DNA of 35,515 bases from WTJY01 sp045105475 (GTDB lineage: Bacteria; Chloroflexota; Anaerolineae; Promineifilales; Promineifilaceae). The position numbers and the translations under genes are program-made. Numbering within the stretch: position 1 is the first letter of the stretch; the number at the start of each line of letters is the position of its first letter. The stretch spans positions 1-35,515 of the forward strand of contig JBGCDP010000234.1 in the NCBI GenBank assembly GCA_045105475.1, in the 5' to 3' direction. This document shows, piece by piece, positions 8,099 to 16,276 of the stretch. Below the pieces are notes generated by a model. That model was not told the origin of the DNA and did no database searches. It was given only the letters and a program-made list of their open reading frames with translations.

Positions 8099-10030
8099 CT
8101 AAATGACCGTGATCACTGTATGGACAGTAAATGCACCTAAAGTCTCTTTCGCAGCGGCTTCAATCGCGGCTTTGTCCGCCCCAGCTTCTGCCTTGATTGT
8201 CACGTAAGCAACGGTTCCTAAACGCTTGTCACCTTCAGCTTTACATTCGGCCGACGCAACCCCAGGAACAGCTTTCAAAGCATCTTGAAGCACTTCGTTC
8301 ACCTGTTGGTGGGTCAAAGTTGGCTTGAAGATTTTACCCACAGCCGTGAGTGGAATCTCAGGAATGATGTAAATTCTCTTCGGGATCGCTGCCCGCTCAC
8401 CGATTTTTTCAGCCGCAAATGCGAGCAGCTCTTCTTCAGTTGCTGTCATCCCTTCTTTTAGCTGAACATAAGCCACAGGCATTTCGCCCACTCTGGCATC
8501 AGGACGGCCGATAGATGCACACAGAGCCACGGCTGGGTGTTCGTGCAGCGGTTCTTCAATCTGTTTCGGATCGATATTATGCCCGCCACGAATGATGAGC
8601 TCTTTTTTACGGCCGGTTAGCCAGATGTAGCCATCCTCATCAATACGGCCCATATCGCCCGTATTCAGCCAAGGGTCACCCCCATCGCCAGCATCGATAA
8701 ACACCCCTTCATTTTGAAAATCTTCTTTATAGCCAGGGAAAACCTGCGGTCCACGCATCACCACAATGCCTGATTCTTCTGGGTTTGCGAACCCTTTGAA
8801 CTCATTTCCTTCCATACGGGCAATTGCGATATGCTGAAACGGCATTCGAACCCCAATCGAGCCGATGCGTGATTCACCGGCCGGTGGATTACAAGAGTTC
8901 GCGCTTGTTCCTTCAGTTAAACCATACCCTTCAAGAATTTTAATCCCGGTATGCTCAGTGAACTGTTTCGCTAGCTCAACCGAAAGTGGCGCGGCACCAG
9001 AAGTCGTAAGCTCAACTTTACTAATGTCTGCATTGACAGGCACATTAAGAAGCGAGGTGAACAAGGTTGGTACAGCACCGAAGAGATCAATTTGATAATG
9101 CTCCAAAATCTTCCAGAAGTTCTCGATGAACCCTTCCCCTCTAAAGCCAGACGGGGTGCCAATAACGATGCCGGACCCGTATAAAAAGCTCTGAACACCA
9201 ATAGCAATAGCACCGTAATTATGAAACAGAGGGAGTCCAAGCAAGGTTTGCATACCCGGCTGGGTGTCTAAGCCACGTCCGGCCGACCAGCCATCAAACA
9301 CTTCATTCGCATGCGTGTGCATTGCCAATTTAGGGGTACCCGTTGTCCCGCCCGTGTGAAAATAAGATGCGATATCGCTTGGTTTAATCTGTCGGCCGCT
9401 TACCAGTCTGTCAGACGGCTGTTTGGCCAATTCACGGTTAAAATTGAGGACCTTTGCTTTGATATCAGTTTTGTTTTTACCGATGCGCATCAGATTCACA
9501 ACAAACTTCTTAATCCCGCTCAAATAAGTTGCAATATCAATTTGCAAAATCGTTTCAAGCGTAGGGACGTCGTCCGCAATCGCATAGACTTTGTCCCATA
9601 AATCTGTATTGGGGAAAGGAGCAATCGTCACCAATACTTTAGTTTTGGATGCGTTCATGATTTCAGCCAAAACATGTGGCTCTAAAAGCGGGTTGATGGG
9701 ACCAGAAATTCCGGCCGCTTCTCCACCAAACAGCGTGTAATAAGTTTCAGGCAGGTTTGGCAAAATATAGCTCACACAATCGTCTGGCCCTATTCCCAAA
9801 CTATGGAACATATTTGCAGTCTGGTTGATCTTAGCGAAAAACTCTTTATACGATACAGATGTCGATTTTTGATACTCAGTTGCCTGCAAGAAAAAGGAAA
9901 CTGCCTGGTTATTTGGATGTTTTTCGGCCGACCGCTTAATTGCCTCGTAGGTACTGCTGGGTAAATCGAGATCTTCAAGCGGTGTTTTTTCGATCTCTAA
10001 AATATCGTCTAGGGAAGCTACTCTTGCCAT
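8099..10030 (-). CDS. Acyl-CoA synthetase (AMP-forming)
   Basis: This is a 643-residue member of the ANL (acyl/aryl-CoA synthetase) superfamily, which activates a carboxylic acid with ATP to an acyl-adenylate and then transfers it to CoA. Visible motifs are the P-loop-like TGGTTGTPKLAMHTH (226-240), EGYGLTEGTS, NTGDMGRIDEDGYIWLTGRKKE, and the C-terminal lysine motif PLTAVGKIFKP. No signal or membrane segment is seen, so it acts in the cytosol. After the usual end of the fold it carries about 65 extra residues predicted to form alternating strands and helices, ending HTVITVI; their role is unknown to me. The start ATG has an AGGAG sequence about eight bases upstream. It lies 124 nt downstream of the M20 hydrolase gene on the same strand. 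The substrate chain length cannot be told, though size and motifs suit a medium- or long-chain acid. Confidence 0.9.
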   Translation of the reverse strand: MARVASLDDILEIEKTPLEDLDLPSSTYEAIKRSAEKHPNNQAVSFFLQATEYQKSTSVSYKEFFAKINQTANMFHSLGIGPDDCVSYILPNLPETYYTLFGGEAAGISGPINPLLEPHVLAEIMNASKTKVLVTIAPFPNTDLWDKVYAIADDVPTLETILQIDIATYLSGIKKFVVNLMRIGKNKTDIKAKVLNFNRELAKQPSDRLVSGRQIKPSDIASYFHTGGTTGTPKLAMHTHANEVFDGWSAGRGLDTQPGMQTLLGLPLFHNYGAIAIGVQSFLYGSGIVIGTPSGFRGEGFIENFWKILEHYQIDLFGAVPTLFTSLLNVPVNADISKVELTTSGAAPLSVELAKQFTEHTGIKILEGYGLTEGTSANSCNPPAGESRIGSIGVRMPFQHIAIARMEGNEFKGFANPEESGIVVMRGPQVFPGYKEDFQNEGVFIDAGDGGDPWLNTGDMGRIDEDGYIWLTGRKKELIIRGGHNIDPKQIEEPLHEHPAVALCASIGRPDARVGEMPVAYVQLKEGMTATEEELLAFAAEKIGERAAIPKRIYIIPEIPLTAVGKIFKPTLTHQQVNEVLQDALKAVPGVASAECKAEGDKRLGTVAYVTIKAEAGADKAAIEAAAKETLGAFTVHTVITVI

Positions 10031-10154
10031 GGGGGGTTCTCCTTTATTTCACAATCAATCAGACAAAGTACAAACCGATCAAAAGACACTTATTGATCGA
10101 TAAGTTAACAAATGAATTTACCAGATATTTTTGTTTTCACAACTTAATGTTTTG

Positions 10155-11339
10155 TCAGCCAATCAGCGCCAAAACGGAGCGCAAATAGGCTCTTGCTGTC
10201 GGTAAAAGTGAATCTACCAGTACATATTCGTTTGTCTCACACGTATTACCCCCTAAAGGGCCGCAAATCATCGTTGGCACGTTGCCATAGACAGCAATGT
10301 GGTTCGTATCAGCCACACTACGGGCTAAATCCAACCGGATATCCTCGACAGCAACCCCGGTTTCTTCAGCCAATATATGACGAACCGTTGATACAAATTT
10401 AGAATCAGGCGGCACCACATAAGCGGTGGGAGCCGGAGTCGGCCGTTCATCGACAAACAGTTCATAACTGCCTTCGATCCCCGCCCGGTCAACCGCGTCT
10501 CTAATCTGCACTGCAGCCCATTCTTGGGTTTGCCCGGGCAACAAAAAGCGGTCAACAAACAGCTCAGCTTTTTCAGGCATCAACACCATAGTGCTTCCCC
10601 CTTCTAATCCAATCACACACTGCGTTCCAGCCAGATTAAACTCAGCATCAAAACCAAATTCTGACTGCGGCATGCTCTCAAGCTCAACTGCGACTTTAGC
10701 GGCATCAACCACAGCATTAATCCCGCCCCCATAAGCTGAATGCACGGTTCGGCCGTGAAACAGAAGCCGATACACATGTCGGCCGCGGGCACCCACTGTG
10801 AGCGTTTTTGGCGAAGATGGTTCAGGAATCAAGCAATACCCACAATCTTCGATCAGACCACTAGCCACCAAGGCATGTGCCCCCCGTGACCAATTTTCTT
10901 CATCAGATGTCGCAGCAATTACCAGTTTGCCTTTCAATTTGTCATTCAATGAACCCTGAGCGTTTACCAGCGCCTCAACGGCCGCCAGTAAGCAGGCCGC
11001 ACCCCCTTTCATATCATGTGTCCCCAGCCCATACAGCCGATTCCCGTTTAAAACCGTTTCAAACGGTGGCGTCTCCCATCCAGCAAAAACCGGAAACGTA
11101 TCCAGATGAAAGTTCAACAGCATGGCGGGGCCAGTTCCATCTTTGTTAAAAATACCCACAATCGACTCACCAGATTCTTCAACCGGCAGTCGATGAAGTT
11201 CATCGGCCCCTAACTGGGTTAAAAAATCGGCCACCCAATTTGACATCGGCTGTTCGCCACCGCTCACCGCTTCAATTTTGACCATTTCTGTTATGAGTTC
11301 ACTGATGCGTTCAGTTGAAAGGTTTTCAAGAGGGTTCAT
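10155..11339 (-). CDS. M20-family metallohydrolase (ArgE/DapE/CPG2-like)
   Basis: This is a cytosolic zinc amidohydrolase or peptidase of 394 residues, the usual size for M20. The metal ligands expected for the family are visible: His78 and Asp80 in NFHLDTFP, the bridging Asp109 in GTHDMKGG, the catalytic/metal pair Glu147-Glu148 in TSDEENW, and Glu173 in IPEPSS. A dimerisation-domain histidine lies in GRTVHSAYGGG (His200). The last expected ligand, a His in the C-terminal HxxNE-type motif, is replaced by Cys367 (GGNTCETNEY). Cys can bind zinc, so the enzyme may well be active. Activities in this family include deacylation of N-acyl amino acids and cleavage of dipeptides; the sequence does not settle the substrate. 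The start ATG follows a GGAG sequence at suitable spacing. It faces away from the lipoprotein gene. Confidence 0.88.
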   Translation of the reverse strand: MNPLENLSTERISELITEMVKIEAVSGGEQPMSNWVADFLTQLGADELHRLPVEESGESIVGIFNKDGTGPAMLLNFHLDTFPVFAGWETPPFETVLNGNRLYGLGTHDMKGGAACLLAAVEALVNAQGSLNDKLKGKLVIAATSDEENWSRGAHALVASGLIEDCGYCLIPEPSSPKTLTVGARGRHVYRLLFHGRTVHSAYGGGINAVVDAAKVAVELESMPQSEFGFDAEFNLAGTQCVIGLEGGSTMVLMPEKAELFVDRFLLPGQTQEWAAVQIRDAVDRAGIEGSYELFVDERPTPAPTAYVVPPDSKFVSTVRHILAEETGVAVEDIRLDLARSVADTNHIAVYGNVPTMICGPLGGNTCETNEYVLVDSLLPTARAYLRSVLALIG

Positions 11340-11477
11340 TTTTCACTCCACTTTTTATAGTCTGTGCCGACTGACATATTTCCTAAATCAATCGATAAAA
11401 GTTCATTCTACCCCTGATTTTTATGATAGAGTAGTAGCCGCTTACCGAACATTATTCTCACTCAGACAACCATTTCA

Positions 11478-13277
11478 TTGAGACAAATTAAATTTTCTTT
11501 CCGCTTCTCTAAAATCTATTTATGCCTACTACTCAGCAGTATGATGTTTGCCCTTGCTGCTTGTAACGATGCTCCACCAGACCTAGTCGGAACCCCACTT
11601 GCGGCCGAAAGTACCAGCACACCGGCCCCCACAGCCAGTCCATTTCCCACGCTCACAGAAACGGCCGAAGCTGAATTTGTATTTGAAACGCCACAACCGA
11701 TTCTAGCGACACCGATTCCCGCTTGGTTTGAAGGGATATTTGTCGAGATACCTGAAAATTTAGCTCGCCTCAACCCATCTCAAACCGATAATTTGATTGC
11801 AGGTCAGCTCGATCAAAATCTCCCGGCCGGGCAGCGTACGCCAGACCATAATCAGTTTTTGATCGATGGATGGCCGATTAACAATCTAACGCAGCAGCCT
11901 CGAATACTTGCATTCCCGGCTCGAGACTATGCCAGCATCAATGTTCGTGCTCAGCTTGAGATCGATCTACTCAAAAGCTATCTACTGGCTGATCAGCAAC
12001 TAAACACCGCTGACAAACTCCCGTTTCTGCCAATTACGAATCAGCCTCAGCTATTCACGGCTCAAGCCCAGCAACTGCCGTTTCAAAACGGAAACGGGTT
12101 GCGATATGTGACACTGTTAGCCAATCCTGAAAACAAGCTGGAGCTCCTGTACGTGTGGCAAGGATTAACCGCCGACGGCCGAGGGGTCATTTCAGCCATC
12201 TTCCCCATCGAAATCTCGAATCCAGCCCAATCTACCGCCGCACTCAAAGAGCAGGTTGACGCCCTATCAGCAACGGGATTTACCCCTCCACTCGTTGAAC
12301 TAGATCAAATCATCAGCTCAATCACAGCCAATCTACCCGAACCTGAATTGGTGTTCGATGAAAATGGAAAAGTCGACCTCACCATCGTTTACCCACGCAA
12401 TGGGGGCGAAACGCTGATCGGCCGTCAATTAGAGCTAGAAGGATATGTCCAGCCAGGTGCTGAACGCCAGGTCGACCTATCGCTTAGCTCAGGTGTAAAT
12501 GCGCTTGCAGCTCAAATAGTGGTTTCAGAGCTTGACGGCTGGTGGCGAGCCACGCTTGAGATTCCACCAAATGTACGGGGAACAGCCCGTTTGAGTGCCA
12601 AATCAGGGGGCCAGATGGTTGAACGATTCATCACGCTAGTTGATGATCCCATAGCAAGCGGAACAGCTATCGAGCTACTCCGGCCGTCAGCGGCTGAAAC
12701 ATGGGTAGCCGGACATCCCATTTATGTAGAAGGGGCCATATCGGGTCCTTTAGTTGATGATACACTCACAATCGGATTGCTGATCGATGGCTGCAAAACG
12801 CTGGTAGCAAAACAAAGTTTGACCCTGTTACCTGAAGACAGTCGCTGGCATGGCGTACTGGAGATCCCACAAGGCGTTAACGGCCGGGGTTGTATCGCTG
12901 CCTCAACTGGAAACTATGGGGAAGCAGGTTGGCGTGAGGTACAGGTGCCGGTCACCATTTTAGGGGCAACGCCCCCGGCAGAATCACCCCAGATCATTAT
13001 CGGCAACCCAGTCAATCGCCCTTTAGGGGCTGGCTTAACAACCGTTTTTGGCACTGTTTTCTCACCTGACTCCGCATCTCTATCAGTAAAAATCCTGTTG
13101 CAAGATGGCACGCTCATCAGCGAGGGCACAGCTGTAATCGCTGAAAACAACCAATGGGAGTTTCAGTTTGAGATTCCAGAACCTGCTTCCGGCCGTCTAT
13201 TTGTAGAAACAACTCTGTCAGATGGAGATGATGAACTAACCGCCAATGTTGTTTCACTGCCTCTGGTCGCCCCCTAA
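11478..13277 (+). CDS. Surface lipoprotein with three Ig-like (Gmad2-like) repeats
   Basis: The 599-residue product begins with a basic n-region and a hydrophobic stretch ending in the lipobox LAAC, so Cys29 should be lipidated and the protein anchored on the outer face of the membrane. A Ser/Thr/Pro-rich linker (about 35-80) leads to an unrecognised alpha/beta region (about 81-290). Three related beta-rich units follow at about 300-389, 397-496 and 502-598. Each opens with a PxNG- or RPS-like turn and ends in a W...EIP pattern (WWRATLEIP, WHGVLEIP, WEFQFEIP). This resembles Gmad2/Ig-like domains of secreted bacterial proteins. The start is TTG, chosen because it gives a sensible signal peptide; no clear ribosome site is visible. 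Its position next to the three PP2C-like membrane proteins, on the same strand, suggests a shared cell-surface role, but this is inference. Confidence 0.78.
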   Translation: MRQIKFSFRFSKIYLCLLLSSMMFALAACNDAPPDLVGTPLAAESTSTPAPTASPFPTLTETAEAEFVFETPQPILATPIPAWFEGIFVEIPENLARLNPSQTDNLIAGQLDQNLPAGQRTPDHNQFLIDGWPINNLTQQPRILAFPARDYASINVRAQLEIDLLKSYLLADQQLNTADKLPFLPITNQPQLFTAQAQQLPFQNGNGLRYVTLLANPENKLELLYVWQGLTADGRGVISAIFPIEISNPAQSTAALKEQVDALSATGFTPPLVELDQIISSITANLPEPELVFDENGKVDLTIVYPRNGGETLIGRQLELEGYVQPGAERQVDLSLSSGVNALAAQIVVSELDGWWRATLEIPPNVRGTARLSAKSGGQMVERFITLVDDPIASGTAIELLRPSAAETWVAGHPIYVEGAISGPLVDDTLTIGLLIDGCKTLVAKQSLTLLPEDSRWHGVLEIPQGVNGRGCIAASTGNYGEAGWREVQVPVTILGATPPAESPQIIIGNPVNRPLGAGLTTVFGTVFSPDSASLSVKILLQDGTLISEGTAVIAENNQWEFQFEIPEPASGRLFVETTLSDGDDELTANVVSLPLVAP

Positions 13278-13549
13278 TCCACATATCAACTTCAAGTCGA
13301 ATCGTTCAAACCGCAGAGCCAGCTACTACTGAGCAAGTAAATTGCTCGACATCTTCACATTTTTAGAATTCATCCGAGCCTATACTAGGCAAATAAAATT
13401 GGGTGGTGCCATGCTGTAACAAATCACCAAAAGCTTGAGCAATGACAGCTTCATATCGAAAAAGTCGCTAATTCTGGCTTATTCATACAGCAATTTTTAA
13501 GTCATTTTTGCTTTACTCCCAAACGCTCAGGAGGTCGAACAAAATCACG

Positions 13550-15949
13550 ATGCCAAATCAGTTGGTTCCAGCTTCATATACCCAAACAAATTCTTCGACC
13601 AATCTGTCAGCCCGTGCCATCTCAGCCAGCATCACCACAAGCAACGGAAACAATCTGTATATAGCCGCTATTTCGCAGAAAAAGCAAGGCCATTATGCCA
13701 ACGGGGACACCCCTCGCATGGCTCTTTTCTCGTTTTTGACCGGGCTTCAGAGTGGCCATGAAAGTTCGATCAGTAAATTAATCGCAATGGCAAGCTCACA
13801 AGCAGCCGATGCGGTCCAAAGTTTTGTCAAAAGTCGGCAAGGGGCACCCTGCAGCTTAACCGTCGCTATTGTGCTTGAGAAACAGCTGTTCAGTTTGCAA
13901 ATCGGCGCAGGAAGAATTATCTCAATAGAAGATGGCAAGCTGTCTAAATCGCCAAAAGCTCTGCCTGAGATATGGTTGGGGGAGAGCGCTCCAGTAGGTT
14001 CTTTGGAACAAATCGCTACTAAGAAGCTAAATGAGCCAAATGTATCGCTAATCGTTTGCCAAGATTCATTTGCCAACTTATTTTTCAGTGATCCACAAGG
14101 CTCTGTGCACACCTACACCATGTTAGCAAAAGACAAGTCGGCCGAAGCGCTACCTTCAGCGCTGGCAACATGGGGCAGCGAACAGGGTATAGATCAAGAA
14201 CTCACACTAGCGACCCTGCATGTAGAAAAAAAGAAGCTCGTCGATTTTTTTACGCTTGATGAAGCATTTTTAGGGGATACAAAAGCTTTTGAGACGGCTA
14301 AACGGCCGAGCTCATCTCATCCAGTTATTAATTTATTAGATCAAGAATCAGAAAATACCGACCAAACACCAGTTGGTGAAGAAGAACAGCCTCATACTCC
14401 GTCGATTCACTTGGGTGCCCCAAGGGACAAAGAGGTTGTTCCAACCATGCCCCCTGTAATTTTTCCATTGCCAAATGCGGAAGAAACTACAAAAGAGTCA
14501 CAAGTAATTGCCAACGATTATGTTCTCTTCTCTTCGGCCACGACTATCCCATCACAAGCCATCGATGCCACCACGGCAGCACCGATCATGCCGAAAGGGC
14601 TTACACAACCAACGGTCAAAGTTAAGCCAACCAGAGCTGCTGCAGCTTCTCCTCAAAAACTATCTAATGCACTTAAGGCAAAAACCGATCGGCAAAAATA
14701 TCAGCAGCTAAAAAGCTTTGCTTGGCCTCTTATTGCAGCCTTATTCACGATCCTACTTCTACTAATTAGCATTCGCTTCTTTGCGACTAGGTGGACAACC
14801 ACGGACGATCCTTTAGAAAGTTCAGCATTGCCGGCTGATGCAACGCTCGCCCAAACGACCAATTTACCACCACTTACTCCATCAGCTCAAGAGCAAGGCT
14901 CAAATTGCACGTCACCTAACAATGATGAAAACTGTCTGTCTAGAATCGTAAGCTCAGACCCAACGAAAACTGCAACAGCGACAGCAAGTCCAACCCAAAC
15001 ACCAACACAATTACCTACCGCTACCAATACAAGCTCCCCGACCCCGCTCCTCACAGAAACGGCTGAGCCCACGCTCAGTCCCCCTGTTGGGCAACTAATC
15101 CAAACAACTGGCGAAATCGCTCAGATGATCGAAATAGGTGACATCATTATTGCAGATCGGTTGGTACGCGTGGCATTTTTTGATGCGGCCGCAGTTAACG
15201 AGGTAACTGATTCAATCGACGAGGTCTATGCGTTTCCGGGTTCAGTTCTATCTTTTTCATCAAATAATCAAGAGCAACAGATTGAAGCTGAGCAAGGAAC
15301 AACGCTTTTCTTAAATTCTCAAGTGGAGAGAATTCAAACATTTTTACCGGCTGGCAATTGGACCCTTGAAAATCAGAATGGGTGTATGGCCATCGATTAT
15401 TCACGTGCAGATCGGCCGATTATCGCCTCGTGCTATGCAGGAACATGCTCATGGGCGGATGGGAGTGGAGTTAAAAACAGTTTGGCAGAAGGGGAACGAA
15501 TTGGACTGATATTGGATTCACAAGATAGCGAGGCCGAACTGATTCCAACCAGCATCAATAGCAACGAGAGTTTGGCATTTTATCGGCAGCTTTCGGCCGA
15601 TCCTAGCGGTGCGGCAGTGGCAAACAAGTGCATTGGCCGCTTCTTACCACCACCAACACCAGTCCCAACTATCACACCAACCCCGACATCGACACCGGTT
15701 CCTCCTACACCAAACCCGCCGTCTAATGCAGGCTCAAACAATCCAAAGCCAACAGCTACGCCACCACCAAGAAACACAATAGCACCTACGCTGGAACCAA
15801 CTACGGAATCAACTCCAACGAAAGAACAGCTTCCAGAACGCCCTACAGCAACACTGGGCGCCTTACAACCCACTACAATCCCAAACGCCACGCCGGAGGC
15901 AACAGCTGCCAACACAAATTTCCCAGCAACATCTACTCCTCTGCCATAA
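13550..15949 (+). CDS. Transmembrane pseudo-PP2C protein with cysteine-patterned ectodomain (paralogue 1)
   Basis: This is the first of three paralogues (799 residues). The N-terminal 230 residues follow the PP2C fold of the middle paralogue: GAPCSLTVAIV (98-108) and IGAGRIISIEDG (118-129) match its GASCTLSIAVI and VGDSRVYLFRNG. The catalytic positions are altered (Q43, A120; only D172 persists), so it is probably an inactive pseudophosphatase. A disordered stretch (about 235-375) and a strongly basic segment precede one membrane span (about 389-412), which puts the N-terminus inside. Outside are a Thr/Pro linker, a beta-rich domain (about 510-695) with Cys612, 628, 633 and 694, and a Thr/Pro tail. 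I choose ATG 13550; an AGGAGG lies 15 nt upstream, further than usual. A TTG at 13508 would add 14 residues. The function is unknown. Confidence 0.72.
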   Translation: MPNQLVPASYTQTNSSTNLSARAISASITTSNGNNLYIAAISQKKQGHYANGDTPRMALFSFLTGLQSGHESSISKLIAMASSQAADAVQSFVKSRQGAPCSLTVAIVLEKQLFSLQIGAGRIISIEDGKLSKSPKALPEIWLGESAPVGSLEQIATKKLNEPNVSLIVCQDSFANLFFSDPQGSVHTYTMLAKDKSAEALPSALATWGSEQGIDQELTLATLHVEKKKLVDFFTLDEAFLGDTKAFETAKRPSSSHPVINLLDQESENTDQTPVGEEEQPHTPSIHLGAPRDKEVVPTMPPVIFPLPNAEETTKESQVIANDYVLFSSATTIPSQAIDATTAAPIMPKGLTQPTVKVKPTRAAAASPQKLSNALKAKTDRQKYQQLKSFAWPLIAALFTILLLLISIRFFATRWTTTDDPLESSALPADATLAQTTNLPPLTPSAQEQGSNCTSPNNDENCLSRIVSSDPTKTATATASPTQTPTQLPTATNTSSPTPLLTETAEPTLSPPVGQLIQTTGEIAQMIEIGDIIIADRLVRVAFFDAAAVNEVTDSIDEVYAFPGSVLSFSSNNQEQQIEAEQGTTLFLNSQVERIQTFLPAGNWTLENQNGCMAIDYSRADRPIIASCYAGTCSWADGSGVKNSLAEGERIGLILDSQDSEAELIPTSINSNESLAFYRQLSADPSGAAVANKCIGRFLPPPTPVPTITPTPTSTPVPPTPNPPSNAGSNNPKPTATPPPRNTIAPTLEPTTESTPTKEQLPERPTATLGALQPTTIPNATPEATAANTNFPATSTPLP

Positions 15950-16276
15950 GAGATGCTGTTGAACCAATTTTTATGGTGTGAATTCTTTAGACAGCAACCG
16001 TCACAAAATAACTGTGAAATCGGCCAGATAATGTAAAATAGGTTGGTAAATTCAGCCGAAAAAAAAGCAGATTTTTACAGTTTCATGTACTATTCTTATT
16101 TAGAATAATTTCAAATCCAGAAATTGATCCTCTCTTTAAAGGGTTCGTAGCTAAACTGCAATCCTAAAAGTTCAAATTAAGAGCGTTTTGTCATAATAAA
16201 AAAGGGCATAAACCCTCAATCCAGTCGCTTTACCTATACCTATATAGACTATAGTAGAACGTAAGAAATTTACGCT
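15950..16276 (+). promoter_or_regulatory. AT-rich intergenic region with promoter candidate for the PP2C gene
   Basis: This is 327 nt without a gene. Near its right end TATAGT at 16250-16255 is a fair -10 element, with TTTACC at 16229-16234 as a weak -35 at short (15-nt) spacing. If used, transcription would begin only about 15 nt before the GTG start, which fits the lack of a Shine-Dalgarno sequence there. No terminator with a U-tract was found after paralogue 1. Confidence 0.3.

Noticed and set aside
13331..13347. GAGCAA-TTGCTC hairpin after the lipoprotein gene as a terminator
   Set aside because: The 6-bp stem is short and has no directly following U-tract.
16002..16018. TCACA-N7-TGTGA inverted repeat as a CRP-type operator
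   Set aside because: The half-sites are in reverse order relative to the CRP consensus, and the sequence is isolated in AT-rich DNA.
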